DNA of 43,589 nucleotides. Origin: Microcaldota archaeon (GTDB lineage: Archaea > Micrarchaeota > Micrarchaeia > Micrarchaeales > CABMGC01). The translations under genes were made by a program, and so were the position numbers. The stretch is from contig JAJZJQ010000011.1 in assembly GCA_021851065.1 (NCBI GenBank), forward strand, positions 1 through 43,589. The letters run 5' to 3'. The notes beneath the pieces were generated by a model that was not told the origin of the DNA, searched no databases, and worked only from the letters and a program-made list of their open reading frames with translations. Within the stretch, counting starts at the first letter, position 1; each line of letters starts with the position of its first letter. Positions 1 through 8,354 of this stretch are shown here, piece after piece.

Positions 1-146
1 TATGCATTGCACTGGTTTGGTATTACCCCTGAAGGGGAGTTGGAAAGGAAGAAGAGGACGCCGATTGCTATTGCAGCAAGGGCAAGGGCAAAACCGTAAT
101 TGCTAAGCAGCTCAAGAGAGGTCTGCAATTTTAACTTTTTTGTCAT
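1..146 (-). CDS. Class III signal-peptide (pilin-like) protein, 5' part only
   Basis: Reading the minus strand from an ATG at 146 (an alternative in-frame ATG lies at 152) gives 48 residues that run off the left edge. The N-terminus is a short basic segment, then LQTSLELLSNYG, then a roughly 20-residue hydrophobic stretch. This is the QxSxE layout of archaeal class III signal peptides, which are cut by a prepilin peptidase and found in type IV pilin-like surface proteins. The protein should be exported and assembled in, or anchored at, the membrane; its mature domain is outside the window. The promoter is shared with the divergent rsmA upstream region (147-203). The motif is clear, the function of the missing part is unknown. 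Confidence 0.6.
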   Translation of the reverse strand, partial: MTKKLKLQTSLELLSNYGFALALAAIAIGVLFFLSNSPSGVIPNQCNA

Positions 147-203
147 GTGCATCCAACGATACCAATATATCTAATTTAGCTAAGATATTAAAACAGATAT
201 GGC

Positions 204-989
204 ATGGACGCAGCTGGAAATGTAAGGAGCAACAGGAGGCTTGGGCAGGTATTTTTGATAAATGAGGGCGTAGCTTACGCAGAGGCGGCGCATGCGCATG
301 GCAAAGTAGTGATAGAAATTGGGCCTGGCCCCGGGATGCTAACGCAGTTCCTCTGCCAGAATGCCAAGAAGGTAATTGCCGTGGAGAAGGATCTTAGGCT
401 CTATACCATACTTAAGCACGAGATGCACGAGGATAACCTTGTACTAATAAACAAGGACTTTCTTGATGCGACAGATAGGGAATTGGAGCTTGAGAATGCA
501 GATATTTTGATATCCAACATACCATACAATCTCTCCAGCAGTGTGATAGGCTGGCTTGCAGAAAAGCGCATGCAGGCCGTACTATGCCTGCAAAAGGAGT
601 TCGTGGACCACATGCTCGCCAGACCAAACACCAAAGACTATTCCAAGCTCAGCGTCATTACATCGCTGCTCTTTAGAGTCACAAGGATAATGCATGTGTC
701 AAGAGGCAGCTTTAGGCCCATACCTAAAGTCGATTCGGAGGTCGTATACATAAAGCCGCTTGGAGCCAGCATAACTGACCGCCAGCTTTATCTTATTGGG
801 CTTATCATGCAGCACAAGAAAAAGACCTTGAGGAATGCAATAATCGATTCCCACAGCGGACTTGGGATAGACAAAGATAGATGCGGGGAGCTTGCCGCAA
901 GGCTTGATGGGAATGAGAGAAGGGTGTTCAAGATGGACCCGCAGGAGATACTTGAAGCATCCAGGAAGCTTGAGAAACTGCTAGAATGA
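204..989 (+). CDS. rsmA: 16S rRNA adenine dimethyltransferase (KsgA/Dim1)
   Basis: 261 aa, normal family length. It methylates two adjacent adenines in the 3'-terminal hairpin of 16S rRNA during small-subunit maturation, using S-adenosylmethionine. Visible: N-terminal LGQVFL, SAM motif I EIGPGPGML (residues 38-46), acidic motif II around VEKD, and catalytic NIPYN at 105-109 where RsmA usually has N-[LIV]-P-Y-N. The start follows an AT-rich element (about 161-175) at a spacing that leaves a very short leader. The 3' end overlaps the convergent hydrolase gene by 9 bp, so both stop codons lie inside the other gene. Function is secure. Confidence 0.93.
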   Translation: MDAAGNVRSNRRLGQVFLINEGVAYAEAAHAHGKVVIEIGPGPGMLTQFLCQNAKKVIAVEKDLRLYTILKHEMHEDNLVLINKDFLDATDRELELENADILISNIPYNLSSSVIGWLAEKRMQAVLCLQKEFVDHMLARPNTKDYSKLSVITSLLFRVTRIMHVSRGSFRPIPKVDSEVVYIKPLGASITDRQLYLIGLIMQHKKKTLRNAIIDSHSGLGIDKDRCGELAARLDGNERRVFKMDPQEILEASRKLEKLLE

Positions 990-1646
990 GTACCTTGGCT
1001 CATCGGTCTCGTCCAGTATGATCCCGTTCTTTACGCCCTTTAGGAACCTCTCCTCTGCATTCTTAGAGCCTTCTTTGCCAAGGAGCCTCCTGTAGTGCAT
1101 GGGGGCCACCTTCTCTGCCCTGATTGCGGCGGAGGCTTTTATCGCTTCATCCACATCCATAACGTATGTGCCTCCCATTGGCAGGAGCGCAAGACCTGTT
1201 ACTATTTTCGACATCTCGCCGATTAGGTCAGTATCCCCCGCATGGTATATCTTGGTGCCGTTTATATCAAGCACATAGCCAACCCATCCGCTTTCCTTTG
1301 GATGGTAGTGCACCCTGTTCTCTACCACGTTATAGGCTGGGACAGTGTCGAACTCCACGCCTTCGTGGGAGTAGTGCTTGTTGGGCTCTACCCCAGTAAC
1401 GCTTCCTGCAGGTATCTTCCCCACGCTGTCCATAGGGACGAAGACCTTTGTGCGGTTATCTGCTATGAGTTTTATGTCAGCCTCGCTGAGATGGTCACTA
1501 TGCGGGTGCGTTATGAGTATAACATCAGCGTGCTCCCTGGTGCCCCTTATGTCGAAAGGATCTATGTAGACGTTCTTTGCGTTTAGCTTGAGAAGGAAGC
1601 TTGCATGTCCTGTCCATTTAAGCATGCTCAAGTCCATAGTGATCAT
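981..1646 (-). CDS. Metallo-beta-lactamase-fold hydrolase, UPF0173 type
   Basis: 221 aa from ATG 1646; in-frame ATGs at 1637 and 1625 are alternatives, and MLKWTGHASFLL from 1625 looks like the family's usual N-terminus. The zinc-binding HPHSDH motif (about residues 47-52) and later GDTD and MHYR segments identify the MBL fold. The UPF0173 family has no settled substrate, so a metal-dependent hydrolase is as far as the sequence goes. A TATA-like AGATAAAAACC on the minus strand at about 1666-1676 would start transcription close to 1646, favouring the long, leaderless form. It converges on and overlaps rsmA. Confidence 0.85.
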   Translation of the reverse strand: MITMDLSMLKWTGHASFLLKLNAKNVYIDPFDIRGTREHADVILITHPHSDHLSEADIKLIADNRTKVFVPMDSVGKIPAGSVTGVEPNKHYSHEGVEFDTVPAYNVVENRVHYHPKESGWVGYVLDINGTKIYHAGDTDLIGEMSKIVTGLALLPMGGTYVMDVDEAIKASAAIRAEKVAPMHYRRLLGKEGSKNAEERFLKGVKNGIILDETDEPRYSF

Positions 1647-1716
1647 TGCTATATGCCAGCACAGGTTTTTATCTGTTGCTGAACGGTGCGGACTTGACTT
1701 ATAGAGGATGGCAACT

Positions 1717-1725
1717 GTAATAAAT
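1717..1725 (+). promoter_or_regulatory. TATA box of prs (leaderless)
   Basis: GTAATAAAT lies about 25 nt before the ATG at 1746. There is no Shine-Dalgarno sequence before that ATG, so the mRNA is probably leaderless. Confidence 0.5.
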
Positions 1726-1745
1726 CTTGCTTACAATCTCATATC

Positions 1746-2645
1746 ATGTTCATTCTTGGAGGGTCAGCAAGCAATGGTCTTGACGCCTCAGTTGCAAGGC
1801 TGCTGAACGCAAAATTCGGTAGGGTGTCGGTGACAAACTTCCCAGACGGAGAGATGAAGGTGCGCATGCCCGATGGGTATGATGGAGGGGATGTGGTCAT
1901 AGTTCAGTCGACTTATCCGCCGCAGGACAGGAATCTCTTCGAGCTCATACTGATGGCGGACTATTTCCGGGAGGTTGAACGGTCCATAACTGCCGTTGTG
2001 CCGTATCTGGGATATGCCAGGCAGGACAAGAGCTTCATAGCCGGCGAGGCAGTGAGCATTAATACTGTGCTTAACATGATGGCAAAGGCCGGAGTTAAGA
2101 ACCTGATCACAGTGAACCCGCATAAGATAGACTCGCTGAAGCATTTTGACGGAGGAGTGGCTGTGGTAAATGCAGTGCATTCGCTCACGGGACTTGTAAA
2201 GACGGAGCTGAAAAAACCATTAGTCATGGCGCCAGACATAGGGGGTCTTGAGCTTGCAAAAAAAGCGGCTTCTGAAATCGGATGTGAATATACATACATA
2301 GAGAAGAAAAGGGATAACTCAGGCAATGTTAGCATAGTAAAGACCCATGGCGGGGACTTCGAAGGCAAGGATGTGGTCATATTTGATGATATAATAAGCA
2401 CAGGCGGCACAATAGACCTTGCAGCTCGTTTTGCATATGGAGAGGGAGCGAAGACAGTGTCTGCGGCTGCGGTACATCTGGTAATGGCCCAAGGGGCTCA
2501 CGAGAGGATGGCCAAGGCCAAGGTCACAAGGATATTCGGCACGAACACAATACCGTGTGCTGGAGCCCAGGTAATAGACATCTCTGCAGAGATTGCCAGC
2601 AGCGTGGAGGAACTTCTTAAAGGCCTGCATCAGGGCAAGCTGTAG
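1746..2645 (+). CDS. prs: Ribose-phosphate pyrophosphokinase (PRPP synthase)
   Basis: 299 aa. Transfers pyrophosphate from ATP to ribose 5-phosphate, giving PRPP for purine, pyrimidine, histidine and NAD synthesis. Visible: FPDGEMKVR near residue 32, the substrate/ATP loop PYLGYARQDK (86-95) and the PRPP-binding loop IFDDIISTGGTI (212-223). Length fits the short archaeal class that is not allosterically controlled by ADP in the bacterial way (family knowledge). It starts on the ATG at a leaderless promoter. Its stop lies in a hairpin shared with the convergent gltX end. Confidence 0.93.
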   Translation: MFILGGSASNGLDASVARLLNAKFGRVSVTNFPDGEMKVRMPDGYDGGDVVIVQSTYPPQDRNLFELILMADYFREVERSITAVVPYLGYARQDKSFIAGEAVSINTVLNMMAKAGVKNLITVNPHKIDSLKHFDGGVAVVNAVHSLTGLVKTELKKPLVMAPDIGGLELAKKAASEIGCEYTYIEKKRDNSGNVSIVKTHGGDFEGKDVVIFDDIISTGGTIDLAARFAYGEGAKTVSAAAVHLVMAQGAHERMAKAKVTRIFGTNTIPCAGAQVIDISAEIASSVEELLKGLHQGKL

Positions 2646-2666
2646 CTGGCGCGCTAATGCGCAGCT
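2644..2666. terminator. Hairpin between convergent prs and gltX ends
   Basis: AGCT(G)GCGC at 2644-2652 pairs with GCGCAGCT at 2659-2666 across a 6-nt loop, with one bulged G. It covers the stop regions of both genes. There is no long T tract, so a terminator role is only suggested by position. Confidence 0.35.
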
Positions 2667-4128
2667 AAAGCGAGTAGAAGCCCATGCCAGTGGCATCGTA
2701 TAGATTGAACAGCCCAATGCCCTTTAGCTTTATTATGCTGCCTTCCTTGAGCTGCTTTGCGCTTTCTTCCACGTATACTGTGCGCAGGGTCAGGCTGTTA
2801 TCATTGAATTCCTCGCCGTTCATCAGGTCCCCTATCAACATAAGCTTGCACTCGGTGTAGCCTGGAGCAGGACTGTATGAATAGCGCAGTGGAAGCGCCT
2901 GCGGCTCCACAAGCTTCCTGTTGCAGCCAAGCAACTTGCCAATTTCCACAACGCTTTCGGAAGTGCCCATCCCTGAGCTGAGCGAGAATTCCCTGATGGC
3001 ACTTGGCCTAACGCCCCTCTTCCTCAGCCCGCTTATGGTTACCAGCCTGGGATCGTCCCATCCTTCGACCTTGCCTTCCTGTATGAGCTGCCTTATCTTC
3101 CTCTTTGCGGTAAGGTTGTTTGTTATCTTTAGCCTTGATATGCTTGTTATCCGAGGTTTGCGAAGTCCAAGTGAGTCCAGTACTGCAAAATAAAGCTCGT
3201 CGCGCATCTCGTACTCTTTGCTCCTTATGACATCAGTTACGCCATTGAGCGAGTCCACTATCGGAGTGCAGAAGTCATAGGTGGGCCACACGATGAAACG
3301 CCTGGCCTGCCTGTAATGCTCAGCCCTCTTTATCCTGAAAAGGGTGGGATCACGCAGCGTGGTGTTGGCTGCAGACATGTCCGCATTGAACCTCAAGATG
3401 GCTTCATTGTCGCCAAAATCGCCATCAAGCATCTTCTTCCACAGCCTGGAGTTCGTATTGGGATCCTGTGCCTTGTGTATGCAGCCTTTACCGGCCGCCC
3501 TATCGCTGCTTATGCTGTCAGGACTGCAGGAGCATACGTATGCCTTTGCTGCGCTTATCGCCTTTGACGCGTATTCATAAAGCACCGGTATGCTATCGCT
3601 TGCATAGTATTCTCCATCAAATTTTATGCCAAGCCAAAGGAAATCCTTCTTGAATGCGTCTACAAATTCCTGCCTTTCCTTGTCTGGATTGGTGTCGTCG
3701 AAATAAAGCATGAGCTTGCCGCTGTACGCCTTGCGCAGCTCGTCTTCTATGAACAGGGGTTTTGCGTGCCCCACATGCATGTAACCGGCAGGCTCAGGAG
3801 GGAATCGTGTGGTGAAATTTCCGCTTGATGCGCCGTTTATTGAGAAGTTGTGCCTTGAAGACGCCTCTGCCTTCCTTGCATCTGCTTCCCTGAATTCTTC
3901 TGCATATACCCTGTACTGCTTCTCGAGCTCCTCCTTCCCAAGGGAATTGACTTCGCCTACTACTTTCTTTACCATTAATGCGAGCGCCCTGACTTCGGGC
4001 TTTGGGAGGGGAAGTTCCTGCATGGACTTGCTTAGGACAGGACCTTCCATGGCCCTGCCGTATTCCATGGCATTCCTTACGGCATGCTTTCGCACTATGG
4101 CTTCAACGTCAGTTTCCCCTGGCATCAT
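2665..4128 (-). CDS. gltX: Glutamyl-tRNA synthetase, archaeal type, short C-terminus
   Basis: 487 aa. Charges tRNA-Glu, and in archaea lacking GlnRS usually also tRNA-Gln, which GatDE then amidates. Visible: an archaeal N-terminal helical region (about 1-100), the class I signature with HVGH at 118-121 in TRFPPEPAGYMHVGHAK, a KMSKS equivalent near LKITNNLTAKR, and the start of a beta-barrel anticodon-binding domain. Archaeal homologues are usually about 550 aa; this one stops after VYVEES...LFNLYDATG, so roughly the last 60-80 residues of the barrel are missing. No second frame downstream supplies them. The ATG overlaps the TGA of the upstream surface-protein gene by 4 bp. Confidence 0.92.
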   Translation of the reverse strand: MMPGETDVEAIVRKHAVRNAMEYGRAMEGPVLSKSMQELPLPKPEVRALALMVKKVVGEVNSLGKEELEKQYRVYAEEFREADARKAEASSRHNFSINGASSGNFTTRFPPEPAGYMHVGHAKPLFIEDELRKAYSGKLMLYFDDTNPDKERQEFVDAFKKDFLWLGIKFDGEYYASDSIPVLYEYASKAISAAKAYVCSCSPDSISSDRAAGKGCIHKAQDPNTNSRLWKKMLDGDFGDNEAILRFNADMSAANTTLRDPTLFRIKRAEHYRQARRFIVWPTYDFCTPIVDSLNGVTDVIRSKEYEMRDELYFAVLDSLGLRKPRITSISRLKITNNLTAKRKIRQLIQEGKVEGWDDPRLVTISGLRKRGVRPSAIREFSLSSGMGTSESVVEIGKLLGCNRKLVEPQALPLRYSYSPAPGYTECKLMLIGDLMNGEEFNDNSLTLRTVYVEESAKQLKEGSIIKLKGIGLFNLYDATGMGFYSL

Positions 4129-4970
4129 TTAGACCCGCTAACCTGCACGCTATTGGCAGGAGCCAGCGCATTTGATGCAGCTGAAGGCGTAGCCGTATTG
4201 GAACCTGCGGCAGCGGAGGAGTTATTCGATGGGGTGGCACTGGAGCCGGATGAATTTGATGGTATGGAGTTCGAGCTGGGCGCATTGGCGGGAATGGTGC
4301 CTGGAATCGTTGTATTTGATGGCAGTGTTGTAGTGGTCTTTGCAGTGGTTGTTGATGTTGTAGCTACGCCGATTGGCAGTATGCTCAGCGGCCCGTATAT
4401 GCTGCCGTTCTGGGTGAGCAGCATCGACACCTTTACGCTAAGCTTTGTGCCTATGGTCTTGTTGATCGCAGTGAAGACGGACTGGTTGGCGTACTTATGC
4501 GGCACTGGCACCTGAAGCCCCTGGCTGCCTACAGTAACGTTGATAAGTGGCGGCAGGCTGAGGAATGCCACCGCATAGCCCTTTATGCATTCTGATGCGT
4601 TGGGGCCTACTTTGCCGGTTATAAATGAATATATGCCGTAAGCGCTCATGTTCTGCGCGGCCACCGAGATGTTCTTGCCTGTGGCAAAGAAGTCTAGCAC
4701 TGAGCTGTTGCTCTCAAGAGCAGTTAGGTTTGAGGTCACTATCCCGATGGTGCGGTTCTCCAGGGCGGCATTGCTGCAGGAGACATTCAGGTACAGAGGG
4801 CTGCCGTAGCCGGATATGGCAACCACAGCAAGGCCCTGGGCATATGCAGTGCCAGGTATAGTAGTTGTAGCCGACTGGGTGTTGTAGTTGGTGAGCGAGA
4901 CATAGGAACTTATGAATATGATGCCAACGAAAAGAGCTAACGCAAGCTCAGTAAGCCTTTTTTTATCCAT
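4125..4970 (-). CDS. Membrane-anchored Ser/Thr/Asn-rich surface protein
   Basis: 281 aa, family not recognised. Residues about 8-28 form one hydrophobic segment that could be a signal anchor; the rest should lie outside. Residues about 40-200 look like a compact domain with several N-x-S/T sequons. The last 80 or so residues are a low-complexity S/T/N/P/A tail, which in archaea suggests a glycosylated stalk. There is no C-terminal membrane anchor. It is the first gene of a two-gene unit and its stop overlaps the gltX start (ATGA), so the two should be co-transcribed, although no functional link is evident. Confidence 0.65.
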   Translation of the reverse strand: MDKKRLTELALALFVGIIFISSYVSLTNYNTQSATTTIPGTAYAQGLAVVAISGYGSPLYLNVSCSNAALENRTIGIVTSNLTALESNSSVLDFFATGKNISVAAQNMSAYGIYSFITGKVGPNASECIKGYAVAFLSLPPLINVTVGSQGLQVPVPHKYANQSVFTAINKTIGTKLSVKVSMLLTQNGSIYGPLSILPIGVATTSTTTAKTTTTLPSNTTIPGTIPANAPSSNSIPSNSSGSSATPSNNSSAAAGSNTATPSAASNALAPANSVQVSGSK

Positions 4971-5033
4971 GCAATCAGAAGGTTTTTAACGATTAATAAA
5001 TAAATAGCTACGCATATATGTCTAAGTGATACC

Positions 5034-5714
5034 ATGAGCTTTAACGATGGGGATTTCGTAAGGATAGACTACACTGCAAGGCGGGCTTCTGACAATACGC
5101 TTGCATACACTACCTCTGAGAAGGTTGCCAGGGCAGAAGACAGGTACAACGGTGAGCGCAGGTACGGCCCGCAGCTAATAGTCCTTGGGCAGCACAATGC
5201 CGTGAAGGGAGTTGAGGAAGCCGTAAAGGCCATGAATGTCGGTGAGAGCAAGAAGGTGGAGGTGCAGCCCAGCGAAGGATTCGGGGAAAGGGACGAGAGC
5301 AAGGTTAATGTGATGCATCTGGCAGACTTCAAGAAGAGGGACATGTATCCGGAACCCGGGATGCAGGTAGACATAGACGGCAGCATAGCAACGGTAAGGA
5401 GCGTAAGCTCCGGGAGGGTTGTGGTAGACATGAACCACCCGCTAGCCGGGGAGAAGCTTGTTTATGATATAACCGTGGTAAGCAGGCTGGAACTGGATCA
5501 GGACAAGGTCAAGGCGCTTGCAGAGCATTACTCCCTAAAGCCTGACTTCGTGTCAGTCTCTGAAGGCAGGGCCAGGCTGGTATTTGGTGAGAAAGTAGAT
5601 AAGAATACGGACTACCTTATAAACAAGGCGGCTCTTGCAGAAGCTGTACTGCAATATATGCCAAAGGTCAGCAAGATAGTGTTTGAGGAAGAATATGCAA
5701 GAAAGGAAGCATGA
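5034..5714 (+). CDS. FKBP-type peptidyl-prolyl cis-trans isomerase (SlyD-like, long archaeal form)
   Basis: 226 aa. A folding helper that isomerises X-Pro bonds and acts as a chaperone. Visible: GDFVRIDYTAR at the N-terminus, the FKBP core with VKGVEEAVKAMNVGE and PSEGFGERD, an inserted flap domain from about residue 95 to 135, then the returning NHPLAGEKLVYDI strand. The last 70 residues are the extra C-terminal domain seen in long archaeal FKBPs. The start has an AAGTGAT ribosome-binding site 4-6 nt upstream. It is divergent from the surface-protein/gltX unit and converges on spt4. Confidence 0.9.
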   Translation: MSFNDGDFVRIDYTARRASDNTLAYTTSEKVARAEDRYNGERRYGPQLIVLGQHNAVKGVEEAVKAMNVGESKKVEVQPSEGFGERDESKVNVMHLADFKKRDMYPEPGMQVDIDGSIATVRSVSSGRVVVDMNHPLAGEKLVYDITVVSRLELDQDKVKALAEHYSLKPDFVSVSEGRARLVFGEKVDKNTDYLINKAALAEAVLQYMPKVSKIVFEEEYARKEA

Positions 5715-5735
5715 GCAGCGTAGGCGGCAACGGGC

Positions 5736-5924
5736 TTAGTCGTTTATGTTTATGGCGTATGTTCCGTTAACCTTTATGCCCAGCTTCCTGGCTACTTCTG
5801 ATTTCTCGACATTGAGCACCATCACGTGGCCGCTCCACTTGGTTGTAAGATTTGACGAACCGCATAGTGGGCAGATGTTGCCCTGTGCTATTATTAGCTT
5901 GCAGGTCCTGCATGCAGATTCCAT
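5736..5924 (-). CDS. spt4: Transcription elongation factor Spt4 / RNA polymerase subunit E''
   Basis: 62 aa, normal for archaeal Spt4. With Spt5 it clamps RNA polymerase on DNA and supports processive elongation. Visible: a four-cysteine zinc site (C5xxC8 and C18xxC21, the latter in CPLCGS) followed by WSGHVMVLN, the conserved Spt5-contacting part. It lies 22 nt downstream of rpo7 on the same strand, the standard archaeal rpoE1-rpoE2 arrangement, so the two form one operon. Confidence 0.9.
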   Translation of the reverse strand: MESACRTCKLIIAQGNICPLCGSSNLTTKWSGHVMVLNVEKSEVARKLGIKVNGTYAININD

Positions 5925-5946
5925 TGTTTCACCATTTCAACAAGCG

Positions 5947-6546
5947 CTATTTCTTTGAGCGGCCTCTTCTGCCCCTTGGCCCCCCTCTGCCACGCTCCAT
6001 CCTTTCCCTCTTTGGGAGGTTGACCCATTCAGGCTTCCCAAGGCCGTCAGGCCTCATCGTAAGCGCGATCTTTGCGTCCTTTATGCCGCCCTTCATGCTT
6101 ATCGAGGAAACCTTTGCGTAGACCATGTCGCCTTTCTTTAGACTCTTCCCCGTGTTCCTCGATACAAAAGCGCTGTTCTTCTTGTCGTATGTTATGAAAT
6201 CACTCGTTATCTGCGACAGATGAACAAGGCCATCTATAGGACCAAGCCTTACGAAGCAGCCAAAATCTGCGAGTTCAGACACCTCGCCAACCACTATCTC
6301 ATCTATGCCAAGGCTGAACACCAGGGCATCGAACTTTACCTGATGGTGCGTGGAAGGATCTCCAGGCATTATGAAACCGTCGCTTATGTCGCTTACATTG
6401 AACACGGTTATGATTATGCCTAGGGACTTGTCCAGCGTACGCTCATACTTAGTGCGCAGAACTTCGAGAGCCGTCTTGGTTATGTCCTGCCCGAAGTAAC
6501 TTGGCGATATGCTTATCGTATCCTCTATTGAGTGAACATAGTACAA
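5947..6546 (-). CDS. rpo7: DNA-directed RNA polymerase subunit Rpo7 (E')
   Basis: 199 aa. Forms the polymerase stalk with Rpo4 and contacts emerging RNA. Visible: N-terminal RNP-like domain beginning MYYVHSIEDTISISP and an S1/OB domain from about 82 to 165 (GEVSELADFGCFVRLGPIDGLVHLSQI). The last 25 residues are a basic RG-rich tail. The start is a TTG at 6546 with GGTG eight nucleotides upstream; the family's usual MYY start supports this choice. The promoter TATA is at 6575-6588. Confidence 0.92.
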   Translation of the reverse strand: MYYVHSIEDTISISPSYFGQDITKTALEVLRTKYERTLDKSLGIIITVFNVSDISDGFIMPGDPSTHHQVKFDALVFSLGIDEIVVGEVSELADFGCFVRLGPIDGLVHLSQITSDFITYDKKNSAFVSRNTGKSLKKGDMVYAKVSSISMKGGIKDAKIALTMRPDGLGKPEWVNLPKRERMERGRGGPRGRRGRSKK

Positions 6547-6574
6547 GCTAATGCACCAGTAGAATATTAGTAAG

Positions 6575-6588
6575 GAATATTTATAAAG
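6575..6588 (-). promoter_or_regulatory. TATA box of rpo7-spt4 operon
   Basis: The minus strand reads CTTTATAAATATTC here, about 35 nt before the TTG start, which leaves a short leader with a GGTG ribosome-binding site. Confidence 0.5.
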
Positions 6589-6679
6589 GAAGTTTTATTA
6601 GTGTTTGCCCTGGAACCTTTTCTCGCTTATTCATGCAAATGCGCATGATGCACCGCTTTATTAGAGTATATGCAGGACA

Positions 6680-6958
6680 ATAGATAGGGCAAGCATAAGG
6701 CATCTTGAAGCTGAGATAGAGGAAATAAAACGCAGGAATGCAAAGGTGGAGGCAGACAAAGCCTGGGAAAGAAGCTATTCCAGGAGGATTCTGCTTGTGG
6801 TTTTTACATATCTTGCGATCGGTATCTACCTTAGCGCCATAGATATACCAAATGCATGGCTCAACGCGATAGTGCCTTCGGTTGGATTCATGCTGTCAAC
6901 ACTTACCATCCCAATCTTCAAAGATTACTGGCTTATGCACATATACAAGAAGCTATAG
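6680..6958 (+). CDS. Small protein: N-terminal coiled coil plus two membrane helices; start unclear
   Basis: The safe start is GTG 6746 (70 aa: two hydrophobic segments, then a basic C-terminus). The same frame stays open upstream and encodes IRHLEAEIEEIKRRNAKVEA, a heptad-like acidic/basic coiled coil joining smoothly to ADKAWERSYSRR; homologues I recall begin with such a segment. No ATG, GTG or TTG exists in that frame between the stop at 6662 and 6746. The only nearby ATG (6670) is one frame off and hits a stop after five codons. The gene may start at ATA 6680, at GTG 6746, or carry a one-base frameshift. Function unknown. Confidence 0.55.
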   Translation: MDRASIRHLEAEIEEIKRRNAKVEADKAWERSYSRRILLVVFTYLAIGIYLSAIDIPNAWLNAIVPSVGFMLSTLTIPIFKDYWLMHIYKKL

Positions 6959-7014
6959 TAGGTTGTGGAGCTGTGGCGGAGTTAAAACCGAAACCGAACC
7001 GAAACATTTCATTG

Positions 7015-7024
7015 CATATAAATA
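7015..7024 (+). promoter_or_regulatory. TATA box upstream of the DUF4382 gene pair
   Basis: CATATAAATA at 7015-7024 lies about 35-43 nt before the ATG at 7058, leaving a short leader with GGCGAG before the start. Confidence 0.45.
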
Positions 7025-7057
7025 GCTTCTAAGCAGCTAGATAGTCCAGGCGAGTAG

Positions 7058-8344
7058 ATGGTTAATAGGAATTTTGGTGCGAAGACAGTAATCTTGATTG
7101 CGGCAATTGCAGTCATAGCAGCGGCAGCAGTTTGGTCAGTATCGCAAGCTGGCCTAGGCAATAGTAAGAGCCAGGGTAAGGTGCCGATAAGCCTTACTGA
7201 TCCGCCGCGTGTGCCAAGCGGCACCACTGCGCTTACAATATCGTATTCCGGTGTGCAGGTGCATTATGTTGGCAATAATGGTACTTCTGGATGGATGTCT
7301 GCCCAGGGGAATGGCACACTTGACCTTATGTCGCTTATAAACGTCAGCCAGACTATAGCCATGCTCAACGCCACTCTTGCCGCCAATACGGTTGTGGATA
7401 AGATCAGGTTCAACATCACGTCTGCGAATATAACGATAAACGGCACTACAAGCAAAGTGTTTGTACCGCAGGGCCAGGTAGTCGCAAACGTCTCTAAGAC
7501 AGCCATAAACGGATCCAGCGAGTTCCTATTGGATCTGAGCCCCACGGTGGTAGTGATATACACAAACAGCTCGGCGATATTCGTGTTCGTTCCTTCGCTA
7601 AGGGCAGTAGTGGTTCCAAGGTCCGGCAGTGGGATAGGCATGCGAACCTACCTTTCGCAGCATGAGAAGACCGACCTAGGCATGGAAGCGCCCAGCATAT
7701 CAATAACCAACGTTTCCCTTTCCTCGTATGCAAATACGATGAGTCTCTCTGTTACCGTTAAGAACGACGGCAACAAGACTGCGGACCTAACGCATGTGTT
7801 CCTATATGGCAGGCAGGCAATCATATACATGAAGCCATTGGAAGGCACCCATGCGCCTGAGAAAAGCAGACAGGGGCGCGGGTTTGATGCTTTAGGCGAT
7901 GGCACGGGAACAAATGTAAGTGCGCAGGTCTCGTCTGCAGTAAAAGGCCTGGGGTTGAATGCTACAGATCATGCCGATGGCAACGTAGGGATTGGAAATG
8001 GAGATTACCACGCATACCAGGTAAACCTGTCCTCAAATTCCAGCGGCTTGGCAAAGATCGCTCCGATATTCAGGACCTTGAACTTCATGGTTGAGCCAAA
8101 CGGCTCGCTGCAGCTGCCTTTTGTTAACCCATGCAGCAATGATACGTGCATAGAAAGCGAGGCTGGAGCAGTCAATGGCTCGGGATACATGCTTGGCTCT
8201 GGGCAGTCGGTCACGCTGCTATTCAGCGGGAACGTGATTTATGGAGGCAGTTCTATGGAAGGCGCCGTGCTGCCGGGCAACTACGTGGTTGATGTTGTTG
8301 GCGAGCAGGGGGCTCGGGCAAGGGCCAATGTCACTGACGCGTGA
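7058..8344 (+). CDS. Membrane-anchored surface protein with DUF4382-like domain
   Basis: 428 aa. Residues about 10-30 are a single hydrophobic anchor; the rest is N-x-S/T rich and should be outside. The part from about 42 to 190 (VPISLTDPPRVPSGTTALTI ... VDKIRFNITSANITINGTT ... FLLDLSPTVVVIY) resembles DUF4382, a beta-sandwich family in secreted and lipoproteins without known function. The C-terminal half looks like a further beta-rich domain ending PGNYVVDVVGEQG. It is a paralogue of the following gene, from which it is separated by 10 nt, so the pair forms one transcription unit. Confidence 0.7.
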   Translation: MVNRNFGAKTVILIAAIAVIAAAAVWSVSQAGLGNSKSQGKVPISLTDPPRVPSGTTALTISYSGVQVHYVGNNGTSGWMSAQGNGTLDLMSLINVSQTIAMLNATLAANTVVDKIRFNITSANITINGTTSKVFVPQGQVVANVSKTAINGSSEFLLDLSPTVVVIYTNSSAIFVFVPSLRAVVVPRSGSGIGMRTYLSQHEKTDLGMEAPSISITNVSLSSYANTMSLSVTVKNDGNKTADLTHVFLYGRQAIIYMKPLEGTHAPEKSRQGRGFDALGDGTGTNVSAQVSSAVKGLGLNATDHADGNVGIGNGDYHAYQVNLSSNSSGLAKIAPIFRTLNFMVEPNGSLQLPFVNPCSNDTCIESEAGAVNGSGYMLGSGQSVTLLFSGNVIYGGSSMEGAVLPGNYVVDVVGEQGARARANVTDA

Positions 8345-8354
8345 GGGAAACCTG

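Noticed and set aside
8241-8354. Upstream extension of the winged-helix gene by 38 codons
   Set aside because: It overlaps the preceding gene in another frame; ATG 8355 has a ribosome-binding site and begins the winged helix properly.
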